Positions 40,633-49,562 of a DNA stretch of 64,000 nucleotides are shown one piece after another. The stretch is from Sphingomonas endophytica. Lineage in GTDB: Bacteria; Pseudomonadota; Alphaproteobacteria; Sphingomonadales; Sphingomonadaceae. A program made the translations under genes and the position numbers. The notes under the pieces are model-generated. The model was not told the DNA's origin. It saw nothing but the letters and a program-made list of their open reading frames with translations, and ran no database searches. Where the stretch lies: assembly GCF_014199415.1 (NCBI RefSeq), contig NZ_JACIJN010000004.1:124001-188000 (forward strand), in the 5' to 3' direction. Numbering within the stretch: position 1 is the first letter of the stretch; every line of letters starts with the position of its first letter.

Positions 40633-43017
40633 ATGCTACATTCATCCGTCCGGCCGGCAGAGCTGCCCGGCCTTCTTGCCGACCTGCCACCCGAGGTGCG
40701 TTATCTGTCCCTCGACTGCTTCGATACGTTATTGTGGCGCAACGTACACAAACCAACCGACATCTTTGCCGAACTGCCGCTGCCGGGTGGTTCCGAACTG
40801 AGGCAGCGGGCGGAAGCTGCGGCGCGGGCGGACGTGTTCCAACTGCGCAGTCAACGCGACGTGTCGCTGGACGAAATTCATGAAAGGCTTCTGCCGGCCA
40901 GCCGGGCGGCCGAACGTCAGGTGCTGATCGAGGCTGAGTTAGAGGCGGAAGCGCGCCATTGCTATATATTCGCGCCGATCCTTGACCTGATCTCCGAAGC
41001 AAGGCGCCGCGGTCTGAGCGTCATCATCGTCTCCGACACCTATCTGAACGAAAAGCGGTTGCGCAAACTGATCGAGCGCGCGGGCGGCGGCGAGGCACTG
41101 TCGATGATCGATCGGATCTTCTGCTCGTGCGAATATGGCGTCGCCAAGCCCAGTGGTTTGTTCGAGGCCGTGCTGACGACGCTGCATGCCGCTCCGGAAG
41201 AAATCCTGCACCTCGGCGACAATCCGGTCAGTGACCAGCAGGCGCCGGCGCGGATCGGGATTCACACGGCTCATCTCGTCCAGTTCGACGACCGGGCGGA
41301 GCAGCGGTTGCGACACGAGGCCGCCGTCGCGGCGGTCATGGAGGCTGAGGCCAGCGTCTCGCCGATGCCGATCCAGGCCCATCGGCCGCAGATCGCCCGC
41401 CGCGCCAGCGACGACGCGCTGTTCGCACTGGGGCATGACGTATTGGGGCCGATCCTTCACGGCTTTGCCGTCTGGCTGCGCGCCGAAGCCGAGGCGCTGG
41501 AAAAGCAGACGGGCAAGCGGGCGAAGTTGCTGTTCCTGATGCGCGACGGCCATATGCCCGCCCGTGCTTTCGCCACGCTTTATCCCGAATGGCAGGATCG
41601 CGTCCTGACCGCCGAGATCAGCCGCTTCACCTCGAGAGCCGCCAGCTTCACCGATCCGCTCGTCATCCAGCGTTACCTGATGGACGTCGTCCCGACGCGG
41701 GCAACGCCCGCCTTCATCGCGCAGCAATTGCTGTTCGACAAAGAGGAGCAACATCGCTTCACCGCAACCCGCGGGCGCGGCGACCTCGTCAAGAAGCTGG
41801 TGCTGCCGTTCAACGTCGAGAAGATCACGACGCGGTCGAACAGAATGGCCGAACGGCTCTGCGCGCATCTCCGGGCAAATGGTGTCGAGGACGGCGACAC
41901 GGTACTGATGGTCGACCTTGGCTATAACGGCACGGTCCAGAACGCCGCAGAGCCGATGCTTCGTCAGAAGATGCAGCTCGATATCCACGGGCGTTATCTG
42001 CTGTTGTGCGAGGATCATCTGTCCGGGCTGGACAAGAAGGGCCTGTTCGACCTGCGCCATTACAGCATGGAGGTGCTGCGGTCCCTGTTCCAGGACATCT
42101 CGATCCTGGAAATGATGTGCACCGTGGCGCAGGGATCCGTGCTGGATTACGATCGTGACGGTACGCCGATCCGCGGCGAGGCCGACTTACATGAGCAACA
42201 AGGCGAATATCGTGACGCCGCCCAGGCAGCGGCGCTGGCGTATCTCGCGCATGTCCGCGAGGCCGTGGTTGCGCCACCGGCGTCAGCGGATGTCGAAGGC
42301 TGGCGCCGCACAGCGCTGAGCGTTCTCGGGCGCCTGATCTTCCTGCCCAGCGCGGAAGAGACCGGCATCTTTTCCTGTTTCCAGCTCGACGTGAACATGG
42401 GCACGAAGATGAAGGTCGGCATGATCGACACCGCCGCGGCCGAAGACGGTATGCGCCGTCGTGGACTGACCTATGTCAAAAACGGTGAACGCATCTATCA
42501 GGCAGCCGAATTGCGTGGTCTCGGCTTGCCGCTCAACCTCTCGATGCTGACGATCTCGCGCTTTGCCCTTCAACTCCGCGCGGCCGATTTCGATGTCGGG
42601 GGACCACGCCTGCCGATCGTGTTGCTCGATGGCGGTGAACCGATCGTCACGACGGTGGACGCCCACCCCACCAGCGACGGATATTACCGCGCACTCGTTC
42701 CGATCGGCCGTCGACGCTATTCCGTCGGATTGCGACTGGCCAGCCTTGGCCACATCATTCAGATCGAGGAAGCGGCTTACTTGCCGGTTGGAGATCTGAC
42801 CGGACGAGAACGGCTGATCCCTGCCCAGCCGATCCTCGACGGAATGGAGGAAATGGCCGCCGGGCTGTACCGTTGCGATGGCGCGCAAAGCTTCATGCTG
42901 CTTCCGCCGCCCGCTGCCGAAGATCTCGACGAGAGCCTGAGCTGGGTGCTGAGCCTGGTCCTTCGTCCCATCATAAAGGCCGGCGAAAGCCAGGCCGCGC
43001 AGAAGAAGGCTGCCTGA
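40633..43017 (+). CDS. HAD-superfamily hydrolase (COG5610-like), possible flagellin-modification protein
   Basis: This is a 794-residue cytoplasmic protein. The first 250 residues form a HAD domain: motif I SLDCFDTLLW (Asp28), motif II IIVSDTYL (Ser134), motif III Lys172 in GVAKPSGLFE and motif IV LGDNPVSD (196-201). Residues 280-620 resemble the second part of such proteins (LLFLMRDGHMPARAFA, VLMVDLGYNGTVQNAAEPML), a region of unknown chemistry with another Rossmann-like core. The last 200 residues are beta-rich. Proteins of this type occur in surface-polysaccharide and flagellin-glycan loci. It is immediately upstream of a methyltransferase gene (one-base gap) and next to flagellin. Role inferred. 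Confidence 0.7.
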   Translation: MLHSSVRPAELPGLLADLPPEVRYLSLDCFDTLLWRNVHKPTDIFAELPLPGGSELRQRAEAAARADVFQLRSQRDVSLDEIHERLLPASRAAERQVLIEAELEAEARHCYIFAPILDLISEARRRGLSVIIVSDTYLNEKRLRKLIERAGGGEALSMIDRIFCSCEYGVAKPSGLFEAVLTTLHAAPEEILHLGDNPVSDQQAPARIGIHTAHLVQFDDRAEQRLRHEAAVAAVMEAEASVSPMPIQAHRPQIARRASDDALFALGHDVLGPILHGFAVWLRAEAEALEKQTGKRAKLLFLMRDGHMPARAFATLYPEWQDRVLTAEISRFTSRAASFTDPLVIQRYLMDVVPTRATPAFIAQQLLFDKEEQHRFTATRGRGDLVKKLVLPFNVEKITTRSNRMAERLCAHLRANGVEDGDTVLMVDLGYNGTVQNAAEPMLRQKMQLDIHGRYLLLCEDHLSGLDKKGLFDLRHYSMEVLRSLFQDISILEMMCTVAQGSVLDYDRDGTPIRGEADLHEQQGEYRDAAQAAALAYLAHVREAVVAPPASADVEGWRRTALSVLGRLIFLPSAEETGIFSCFQLDVNMGTKMKVGMIDTAAAEDGMRRRGLTYVKNGERIYQAAELRGLGLPLNLSMLTISRFALQLRAADFDVGGPRLPIVLLDGGEPIVTTVDAHPTSDGYYRALVPIGRRRYSVGLRLASLGHIIQIEEAAYLPVGDLTGRERLIPAQPILDGMEEMAAGLYRCDGAQSFMLLPPPAAEDLDESLSWVLSLVLRPIIKAGESQAAQKKAA

Positions 43018-43018
43018 C

Positions 43019-43846
43019 ATGACCGATCTTTACCTGCACAGCATGGCCGAGTTCAGCGGTATCATCCTGCCGGCGCTCGAACTGGCCGAAGCTCGTACCA
43101 TTTGTGAGATCGGAGCCGAATATGGCGGCATGTCAATGCAGCTGGCGGAATTTACCGAGAAGCACCATGGCCGGTTGATCAGCATCGATCCCGCTCCGAA
43201 AAAGATGTTCCTCGATTGGGTCAATTTAACGCCACATGTCGAGCACGTCGCGCATAACAGCCTTGAGGCGCTCGATCACGTGGCCACAGCTGATGCGTGG
43301 CTGATCGATGGCGATCACAATTGGCATACCGTTTATAACGAGCTGGAGAAAGTCGACGAGATCTGCTCAAGGGAGGGCAAACCTCTCCTGATCTTCATGC
43401 ATGACGTGGGATGGCCATGCGCATTTCGCGACCTTTATTACGCGCCGGAGGACATTCCGGAGGAGTTTCGCCACCCGCACAGCTATGAAGGGGGAGCACT
43501 GCCCGGCCAAAGCAATCTCGCTTATGGTCGCGGCGTTACGGGTGCCAAGCACTTTGCCTGGGCCTTGCGGGAGGGCGGCCCGCGCAACGGCGTGAAGACC
43601 GCGCTCGTCGACTTCGTCGCCGAGCGTTCAACAGAGCGTGACGACCTGGCCTATGTCGAGATCCCGGCGGTCCTCGGCTTGGGCATCCTCTTCTCGACGA
43701 CAGCGCCCTGGAGCGAGAAGCTGGCAGACTTTCTCATTCCCTACCACCAGAACGAACTTCTGGCGACGCTGGAGCGGAATCGCTTGGCCTCCTACCTGCG
43801 GGTGATCGATCTCCAAGTCGATCTGGCGAGGCGGCAGACCGCCTGA
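43019..43846 (+). CDS. Class I SAM-dependent methyltransferase
   Basis: This 275-residue protein has the SAM-binding motif ICEIGAEYGGMSMQLAEF (about 29-46), an acidic residue closing strand 2 (LISIDPAPK) and the motif WLIDGDHNWHTVYNELE, as in glycan or cephalosporin-hydroxylase-type Methyltransf_24 enzymes. It probably O-methylates a sugar or small acceptor. It is coupled to the HAD gene and followed by a perfect intrinsic terminator. Third-position base use is more AT-rich than in flagellar core genes, a hint of separate origin. A function in flagellin glycan decoration is inferred from place only. Confidence 0.75.
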   Translation: MTDLYLHSMAEFSGIILPALELAEARTICEIGAEYGGMSMQLAEFTEKHHGRLISIDPAPKKMFLDWVNLTPHVEHVAHNSLEALDHVATADAWLIDGDHNWHTVYNELEKVDEICSREGKPLLIFMHDVGWPCAFRDLYYAPEDIPEEFRHPHSYEGGALPGQSNLAYGRGVTGAKHFAWALREGGPRNGVKTALVDFVAERSTERDDLAYVEIPAVLGLGILFSTTAPWSEKLADFLIPYHQNELLATLERNRLASYLRVIDLQVDLARRQTA

Positions 43847-43869
43847 TCCAACTCTCTTTCAAGAAGCAA

Positions 43870-43900
43870 ACGGCGCGGCCCCGCTGGCCGCGCCGTTTTT
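43870..43900 (+). terminator. Intrinsic terminator of the HAD/methyltransferase operon
   Basis: ACGGCGCGGCC and GGCCGCGCCGT are perfect 11-base arms around a five-base loop, followed by TTTTT. It begins 23 bases after the methyltransferase stop. Confidence 0.9.
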
Positions 43901-43935
43901 CGTTCGCTGTAAATAGCGCACCACTAACCATGACC

Positions 43936-43972
43936 AAAAAAAGACCGGGATGGCGCTGACGCCATCCCGGTC
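43936..43972 (-). terminator. Intrinsic terminator of the flagellin gene
   Basis: Read on the minus strand, GACCGGGATGGCG-tcag-CGCCATCCCGGTC is followed by TTTTTTT. It lies 44 bases after the flagellin stop. The stem is perfect and strong, fitting a highly transcribed single gene. Confidence 0.92.
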
Positions 43973-44016
43973 CCTTTCGTTCCTTCCGGTGTTATGCCCG
44001 GAAAGACGGGTTCGCG

Positions 44017-44892
44017 TCAGCCGCGGAACAGCGACAGCAGCGTTTGCGGTGCCTGGTTGGCGATCGACAGCGCCTGGATACCCAGCTGCTGCTTGACCTG
44101 CAGCGCCTGGAGGTTGGCCGATTCCTTGGCGAGGTCGGCGTCGACCAGATTGCCGATGCCGCTGTTCAGCGTGTCGGTCAGCTTGCTGTTGAAGGTCAGC
44201 TGCGAGTCGATCGTACGCGCCGCCGAACCGAGCTTGCTGAGCGCGCTGCCAAGCGTGACAGTGTCGTCGGCAAGCTTGCCCAGCGCCGCCTTGGCGTTGT
44301 CGGCACTCGTCAGATCGACGCCGCTGCCGGTAGCGGTGAGGCCCGAGCCGCCGTCGACGCCGACGTTGTCGACTTCCAGCGTGTTCGGCGACCATGCAAT
44401 CGCGCTGCCGGTGGTCGCACCGACGCTGCCGCCGCCATAGAGCGACTTCAGCGCCGACACCGAACCGCCGCCGTCCTTCAGCAGGTTGATGCCGTTGAAG
44501 TTCGACGACTTGACGATCGTGTCGATCTGCTTCTGGAGGTTCTTGAAGTCAGTGTCGTACTGGCCGCGCTGTGCGTCGGTCAGCGTGCCGTCATCGGCCT
44601 TGGTAGCGACCGACTTCATCTGGTTGAGAATGTCGTTGATCGACTCGGCGCCGTTCACGGCGACGTCGACGACGCTCTTGGCGGTGCTGAGCGACGAGCC
44701 GACCGCGGCGAGACCGCCGACGTCGCCACGCAGGCTCTGCGCCAGGTTGTAAACGGCCGAATCGTCCTTGGTCGACGACACCGACAGGCCCGAGTTGATG
44801 CGGGTCTGCAGCGTGCCCAGCGAGCGCTGCGAAGCGCTCAGGTTCTGCAGCGCGGCCCATGCACCGACGTTCGTGTTGACGATATTGCTCAT
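44017..44892 (-). CDS. Flagellin
   Basis: This is the filament subunit exported through the flagellar apparatus. The 291-residue product keeps the D0/D1 ends: NVGAWAALQNLSASQRSLGT and LQTRINSGLSVSSTKDDSAV at the N-terminus, then NLVDADLAKESANLQALQVK, QQLGIQALSIANQAPQTLLS and LFRG at the C-terminus. The central variable domain is short and Ser/Gly/Asn-rich, offering O-glycosylation sites. It is a single transcription unit with its own terminator and a leader of roughly 90 bases after the box at 44990, where FlbT-type control could act. Only one flagellin gene is in this window. Confidence 0.96.
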   Translation of the reverse strand: MSNIVNTNVGAWAALQNLSASQRSLGTLQTRINSGLSVSSTKDDSAVYNLAQSLRGDVGGLAAVGSSLSTAKSVVDVAVNGAESINDILNQMKSVATKADDGTLTDAQRGQYDTDFKNLQKQIDTIVKSSNFNGINLLKDGGGSVSALKSLYGGGSVGATTGSAIAWSPNTLEVDNVGVDGGSGLTATGSGVDLTSADNAKAALGKLADDTVTLGSALSKLGSAARTIDSQLTFNSKLTDTLNSGIGNLVDADLAKESANLQALQVKQQLGIQALSIANQAPQTLLSLFRG

Positions 44893-44989
44893 GAGATTGT
44901 CCTTCTGGGATGTGCGGGTCGATTCTTCGTCCCAGCCCGGCGCACCGCCGGATGACTAAGTGGAAGAGCCGACTGCCCCCCACGGCTTC

Positions 44990-44997
44990 ATGATAGG
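44990..44997 (-). promoter_or_regulatory. Flagellar box upstream of flagellin
   Basis: The minus strand reads CCTATCAT, 98 bases before the flagellin ATG, matching the cluster's YCTATNAT pattern. It implies a 5' leader of about 90 bases. Confidence 0.45.
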
Positions 44998-45132
44998 ATG
45001 ACGTATGCGGCGTCGGGCGCGCTGCACGAAAATTTTCCGCGGCGACGGCCAGCCGCGCGCCTGCAACGAAACGCCCGCCGCACTCCCATGCGGCGGGCGG
45101 TCGATCGGCGTCGAAGCGCGCGGTGGACGCAC

Positions 45133-45885
45133 TCAGAACGGAAACAGCGCGTCGTAGATCTGCTGGCCCCAACGCTGCTGCTGCGCATCGGTAAGCTGGC
45201 CGCGGCCGCCGTAGCTGATCCGCGCCTCGGCGAGCTGGCTGTTGAGCACGCTGTTGTCGCGCGCGATATCCTGCGGCCGGACGATGCCGGAGACGAGCAG
45301 CTCGCGCAGCTCGAAATTGACGCGCACTTCCTGGCGCCCCTGCACCAGCAGATTGCCGTTGGGAAGGACATCGGTGACGATCGCGGCGATGACCGTGTCG
45401 ATCTGTTCGCTGCGCGCGGTGTTGCCCGCGCCGCTCGATTTGGACGTGGACGATCCGTCGACCAAGGCGGATGCGCCCTTGCCGAGCAGACCGAGGAAGG
45501 TCGGCAGCCCGGCGCTTTCGCTGCCGCTGCGCGACCGCGACGTCTCGTTGTCGAGCACCGCCTTGTCCGCGATCCGGATGCGCACGGTGAGCACGTCGCC
45601 TTTGCGCGACGCGCGCTGGTCGTGAAAGAACGCGCCCGCGCCGGTGCGGAACAGCGACGCATTCGGCGCGGGCGGCGGCACACCATGCGTCGGATCGCCG
45701 GCGCCGCGATGCGCATAGGTCTGGTCGCCGAGCGACGGCTCGATCACCGGCGCTCCCGTCGCGTCCGAAGTCGACATCCGCGGCGGCTTGCCGATCTGGC
45801 GGAGGCGGCCGATCGAGCCGCAACCGCTCAGCAACGCCGCGAGCGTGACCAGGGTGATGGTGGATCGCAATGTCACTCTCCTCAT
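45133..45885 (-). CDS. flgH: Flagellar L-ring protein FlgH
   Basis: This is an outer-membrane lipoprotein forming the L ring. The 250-residue precursor has a lipobox ALLSGC with Cys22. Conserved segments include GAGAFFHDQRASRKGDVLTV, VTDVLPNGNLLVQGRQEVRV, LRELLVSGIVRPQDI and the C-terminal WGQQIYDALFPF. ATG 45885 overlaps the flgA stop. It ends the flgF-flgG-flgA-flgH operon; the P-ring gene flgI is not adjacent. Confidence 0.96.
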   Translation of the reverse strand: MRRVTLRSTITLVTLAALLSGCGSIGRLRQIGKPPRMSTSDATGAPVIEPSLGDQTYAHRGAGDPTHGVPPPAPNASLFRTGAGAFFHDQRASRKGDVLTVRIRIADKAVLDNETSRSRSGSESAGLPTFLGLLGKGASALVDGSSTSKSSGAGNTARSEQIDTVIAAIVTDVLPNGNLLVQGRQEVRVNFELRELLVSGIVRPQDIARDNSVLNSQLAEARISYGGRGQLTDAQQQRWGQQIYDALFPF

Positions 45886-46343
45886 CGCGCCGTCACGCGC
45901 ACGCGCCCTTCCCCGTCGACCACTCCGTCCAATGTGCGGTTAGTCGCCAGCGCGACGACGCGCACCGGCTGGCCCGCGCCGCCGTCGGACAGCGCGCGCC
46001 CGGCGCTGGTGATCGACAGGGCCCCGCTGGCGAGCGTGATCGTGACGTTTTCCCCCCGGCGGACGAGGCGGGCGGCGACGAGATCACCCCGTCGCACGAC
46101 GCTGCCCGCGACCAGCCGGCGCGCCGCCTCCAGCCCGTCGGCGTCATGCGCGGACAACGCGCCCTGCACCTGCGCGCGCGGGCGGTCTTCCGGCGCGAAA
46201 TCGCCCGCCGTCACGCGGTCGTTGCGCTCGACATCGTGCGTCAGCACCGCGACCGTCACCGTGTCGCGCGGCGCAGGCGACGGCGACTGGCGCGACGGCG
46301 CGGCCGCCTGCCCGGCGAGGATCAGCGTCAGCGCGATCAACAT
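45882..46343 (-). CDS. flgA: Flagellar P-ring assembly chaperone FlgA
   Basis: This is a periplasmic chaperone for P-ring formation. It is short, 153 residues, with a signal peptide (MLIALTLILAGQAAA). The SAF-like domain is recognisable: VERNDRVTAGDFAPEDRPRA, ARRLVAGSVVRRGDLVAARL, VRRGENVTITLASGAL and PVRVVALATNRTLDGVV. It lies nine bases after flgG and overlaps flgH. Confidence 0.93.
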   Translation of the reverse strand: MLIALTLILAGQAAAPSRQSPSPAPRDTVTVAVLTHDVERNDRVTAGDFAPEDRPRAQVQGALSAHDADGLEAARRLVAGSVVRRGDLVAARLVRRGENVTITLASGALSITSAGRALSDGGAGQPVRVVALATNRTLDGVVDGEGRVRVTAR

Positions 46344-46352
46344 CGCCGCGGC

Positions 46353-47138
46353 TCAGCGCAGCTGCGTGGTGGTGGACAGCATCTCGTCGGCCGTCTTCAC
46401 CACGCGGCTGTTCATCTCATAGGCGCGCTGCGCGGCGATCAGCGAGGTGATCTCCGACACCGGGTTGACGTTCGACGCTTCCACGAACCCCTGTTCCACC
46501 GAGCCGAAGCCGGCATCGCCGGGATTGCCGACCGTCGCCTGCCCCGACGCCTCGGTCTGCCGGTACAGGCTCGACCCCAGCGCCTCGAGCCCGGCATCGT
46601 TGACGAAGGTCGCGAGCTGCAAGCGGCCGACGCTCTGCATCTGCGTCTGGTTGGGCATCTTCACCTGCACCTGACCGGCCTTCGACACGCTGACCTTTTC
46701 CGCGCCCTGCGGAATGGTGATCCCCGGCATCACGCGGAAGCCGTCGGTGGTCACCAGCTCGCCCTGGTCGGACAGCTGGAAGGAACTGGCGCGCGTATAG
46801 GCCTGCTCGCCGTTGGGCAGCGTGATCTGGAAATAGCCCAGGCCGTTGACGGCCAGGTCGTAAGGGTTGCCGGTCTGCGTCATCTCGCCTTGTTCGCTGA
46901 TGCGATAGACGTCGCCGGTGCGCACGCCCGCACCGATCTGGATGCCCGAAGGGACGCGGCTGCCGTCGGTGCCGGACTCGGCGCCGGGACGGGCGACCTG
47001 TTGGTACAGCAGATCCTGGAATTCGGCGCGTTGCCGCTTGAAGGCGGTGGTGTTCATATTGGCGATGTTGTTCGAGATGACGTCGACGTTGGTCTGTTGC
47101 GCCAACATGCCGGTGGCGGCGATCGAGAGTGCGCGCAT
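46353..47138 (-). CDS. flgG: Flagellar distal rod protein FlgG
   Basis: This is a rod subunit of 261 residues. The N-terminal rod motif is intact (NVDVISNNIANMNTTAFKRQ) and the distal-rod-specific insertion follows (QVARPGAESGTDGSRVPSG). The C-terminal helix reads ASNVNPVSEITSLIAAQRAY then EMNSRVVKTADEML. The start ATG 47138 was chosen; a longer frame upstream overlaps flgF. It sits 41 bases after flgF. Confidence 0.97.
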   Translation of the reverse strand: MRALSIAATGMLAQQTNVDVISNNIANMNTTAFKRQRAEFQDLLYQQVARPGAESGTDGSRVPSGIQIGAGVRTGDVYRISEQGEMTQTGNPYDLAVNGLGYFQITLPNGEQAYTRASSFQLSDQGELVTTDGFRVMPGITIPQGAEKVSVSKAGQVQVKMPNQTQMQSVGRLQLATFVNDAGLEALGSSLYRQTEASGQATVGNPGDAGFGSVEQGFVEASNVNPVSEITSLIAAQRAYEMNSRVVKTADEMLSTTTQLR

Positions 47139-47179
47139 GGCGAGATGTCCTAGCTTTGAGAGAGAGGTGGCAGGTGGGG

Positions 47180-47920
47180 TCAGCCGGCCTTGCCGAGCCG
47201 CTGGATCGCGTCGTGGCGCAGGTCGTCGATGCTCTGGGTCATCTGCTGGCTGGTCTGGTAGGAGCGCAGGATGTCGATCAGCTGCGTGGTCTCGACGATC
47301 GGTTCGACGTTCGATCCCTCCACACCGCCGGCCTTCAGCTTGACCTCGGCGGCGCTCAGGGTACGCCCGCCGCTGCCGGTCAGCACGCCGTCGCCACGCG
47401 GCGTCACCGCGCGCTCGTCGACGAACGCAGTCAGGCCGAGCCGCCCGAGCGGTCCGTTCGCGCCCATGACCGTACCGTCCTCGCCGATCGTCACGCGCGT
47501 CTCCTGCCCCTGCGGGATGGCGATCGGCTCGCCCCGCTCGTCGAGCAGTGGATAGCCCGCCCCCGTGGTTAGCTCGCCCTTCGCGCCGATCTTGATGAAG
47601 CCGGCGCGGGTATAGGCCGTCCCGGTCGGCGTGCGGACGGTGAGATAGCCCTCGCCGCGGATCATCACGTCGAGCGGGTTGCCCGTCACCTGAAACGCAC
47701 CGGGCGCGGTATCGTGTACCGCGCCGAAGTCGAGCACGAACGAAGTCTTGCGCGCGTCGCGGACGGGGGCCTGCGCCGCCTGCTCGACATATTCGCGGAA
47801 CACCGGCCGTTCGCGGCGGAAGCCGACCGTATTGGTATTGGCCATGTTGTTGGCCGCCACATCCAGTCGCCGGCGCAGCGCCTGCTCGTGGCTGAGCAGC
47901 ACATAGGACGACACGTCCAT
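47180..47920 (-). CDS. flgF: Flagellar rod protein FlgF
   Basis: This is a proximal/distal rod junction subunit of 246 residues. N-terminal features are ALRRRLDVAANNMANTNTVG and FRRERPVFREYVEQ. The FlgF-type body has FQVTGNPLDVMIRGEGYLTV and GTAYTRAGFIKIGAKGELTT. The C-terminal helix includes SNVEPIVETTQLIDILRSYQ. ATG 47920 follows AGGAGGTCATCC. It is the first gene of its operon, divergent from fliL across a shared palindromic box. Confidence 0.96.
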   Translation of the reverse strand: MDVSSYVLLSHEQALRRRLDVAANNMANTNTVGFRRERPVFREYVEQAAQAPVRDARKTSFVLDFGAVHDTAPGAFQVTGNPLDVMIRGEGYLTVRTPTGTAYTRAGFIKIGAKGELTTGAGYPLLDERGEPIAIPQGQETRVTIGEDGTVMGANGPLGRLGLTAFVDERAVTPRGDGVLTGSGGRTLSAAEVKLKAGGVEGSNVEPIVETTQLIDILRSYQTSQQMTQSIDDLRHDAIQRLGKAG

Positions 47921-47985
47921 CGGATGACCTCCTGAACAATCATGCGATCGTCGTTGCCAAAGCGGAAAGCGCAGCGATCACTGAT

Positions 47986-47998
47986 CCTATAATAGAGG
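47986..47998. promoter_or_regulatory. Bidirectional flagellar box (flgF / fliL)
   Basis: CCTATAATAGAGG reads CCTATAAT on the plus strand toward fliL and TCTATTAT on the minus strand toward flgF. The two -10-like elements overlap on opposite strands. Confidence 0.55.
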
Positions 47999-48072
47999 CA
48001 GAGCCGCCTGCGCCGTCACGACGATGCAGGAATCCACGCGTGGCGACGCGATCAGCCGGAGGAACGAGCAAC

Positions 48073-48570
48073 GTGGCCAGCACCAGTATCGACGACGACG
48101 CGGACGATACCGACGCGGAAATTTCCCTCGATACGCCCGCCAGGAAAAAGCGCCTGCCGTTGATCGCGGGTGCCGCCGCCGCGCTGCTCGCGGTGAGCGG
48201 TGGGGCCTATTACATGCTCGGCAACCGTAGCGCCGCGCATGAGGAAGCGCCGGCCGCCGACCTCGAAAAAGCGCTGGTCGACGTCCCGGAAATGACGATC
48301 AGCCTCCACACCAGCGACGGCCGTCCGCATCTGCTCAAGCTGCATTTCATGCTGGTCGCGGCGAACCCGAAAGCGATCGAGGGAATGCGCGCCAAGCTGC
48401 CGCTCTATATCGACGCGCTGCAGCCCTTCCTCCACGAATTGCGCCCGGAGGACCTGAACGGCTCGGCGGCGATCTTCCGCGTGAAGGAAGAGATGCTTTC
48501 CCGTGCGTCGGGCGTGTTCGGCGACGCGGCGGTCAAGGACATCCTGGTCCAGGATCTCATCCAGCTATGA
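48073..48570 (+). CDS. fliL: Flagellar basal-body protein FliL
   Basis: This is a single-pass inner-membrane protein that supports the stator. The start chosen is GTG 48073, ten bases after a GGAGGA site, giving 165 residues; GTG 48040 is in frame but with a weaker site. An acidic N-terminus (SIDDDADDTDAEISLDT) is followed by RKKRL and a TM helix, then the periplasmic FliL domain (VPEMTISLHTSDGRPHLLKL, FRVKEEMLSRASGVFG, KDILVQDLIQL). It overlaps fliM by four bases. Confidence 0.94.
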   Translation: MASTSIDDDADDTDAEISLDTPARKKRLPLIAGAAAALLAVSGGAYYMLGNRSAAHEEAPAADLEKALVDVPEMTISLHTSDGRPHLLKLHFMLVAANPKAIEGMRAKLPLYIDALQPFLHELRPEDLNGSAAIFRVKEEMLSRASGVFGDAAVKDILVQDLIQL

Positions 48571-49562
48571 GCGGCACCGAGGGTGACCCGCCGGGCGGCG
48601 AGGCGGCCGGCACGTTCGCGCAGGCGGATATCGACGCGCTGTTCGGGTTCGAGGAGGTGGCGGCGCAGAAGCAGCGCAAGGGCCTGCGCGCGGTCATCGA
48701 GTCCGACGTCATCAGCCACGAGCGGATGCCGATGCTGGAGGCGGTGTGCGAGCGGCTGGCGCGGACCTTCGCGACCAGCATGCGCAACGTCACCTCGGAC
48801 GCGATCGACGTCCGGCTCGAGAATGTCAGCTCGAACCGGTTCGGCGAATATATGAAGCGCGCGACGCTGCCGGCGATGTTCGCGGTCTTCAAGGTCCGCG
48901 AATGGGAAAATCACGGGATCGTGACGGTCGATTCCGGGCTGATCTACGCGGTGGTCGATGCGTTGCTCGGCGGACGGAAAGGCGGCGGCGCCCAGCGGAT
49001 CGACGGACGCGCCTTCACCTCGATCGAGACGCGGCTGGTGTCGCGGATCGTCCAGCTCGCGCTCGACGATTTCGCTTCCGCCTTCGAGCGGATCGAGCCG
49101 ATCACCATCGAGGTCGAACGGATCGAGACCAGCCCGCGCTTCGCGGCGATCGCCGGCCCCAGCAATATCGCGGCGGTCGCCTCGTTCGTCGTCAACATGG
49201 ACACGCGCGGCGGTCATTTCAGCATCCTGCTGCCGCATGCCACGCTGGAACCGGTGCGCGAGCGGCTGTTGCAGCGCTTCATGGGCGAGAATCCCGGCCG
49301 CGACCGGCTGTGGGAAGCGCATATGGCTGCCGAACTGTGGCGCACCGAAGTCACCGTCGACGTCGTGCTCGGCGAGCGGCGGATGCGGCTGCACGACGTC
49401 AACAATCTGAAGATCGGCGACACGATCCGGCTCGATCGCGGCCCCGACGATACGCTTGGCATCCAGTGCGGGGGCGTGCCGCTGGGTCAGGGGCATATCG
49501 GCCAGCGCCGCAGCAACATCGCGGTCCGCACCGTCACCGACATCGCCAAAGGAATGAAATGA
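48567..49562 (+). CDS. fliM: Flagellar motor switch protein FliM
   Basis: This is the C-ring protein that receives phospho-CheY. The 331-residue product has the N-terminal CheY-binding motif in variant form (TFAQADIDALFGF). The GGXG-containing middle domain shows HERMPMLEAVCERLARTFAT, LENVSSNRFGEYMKR and DALLGGRKGGG. The C-terminal SpoA domain shows LGERRMRLHDVNNLKIGDTI. It overlaps fliL at its start and the DUF6468 gene at its end. Confidence 0.97.
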   Translation: MSGTEGDPPGGEAAGTFAQADIDALFGFEEVAAQKQRKGLRAVIESDVISHERMPMLEAVCERLARTFATSMRNVTSDAIDVRLENVSSNRFGEYMKRATLPAMFAVFKVREWENHGIVTVDSGLIYAVVDALLGGRKGGGAQRIDGRAFTSIETRLVSRIVQLALDDFASAFERIEPITIEVERIETSPRFAAIAGPSNIAAVASFVVNMDTRGGHFSILLPHATLEPVRERLLQRFMGENPGRDRLWEAHMAAELWRTEVTVDVVLGERRMRLHDVNNLKIGDTIRLDRGPDDTLGIQCGGVPLGQGHIGQRRSNIAVRTVTDIAKGMK

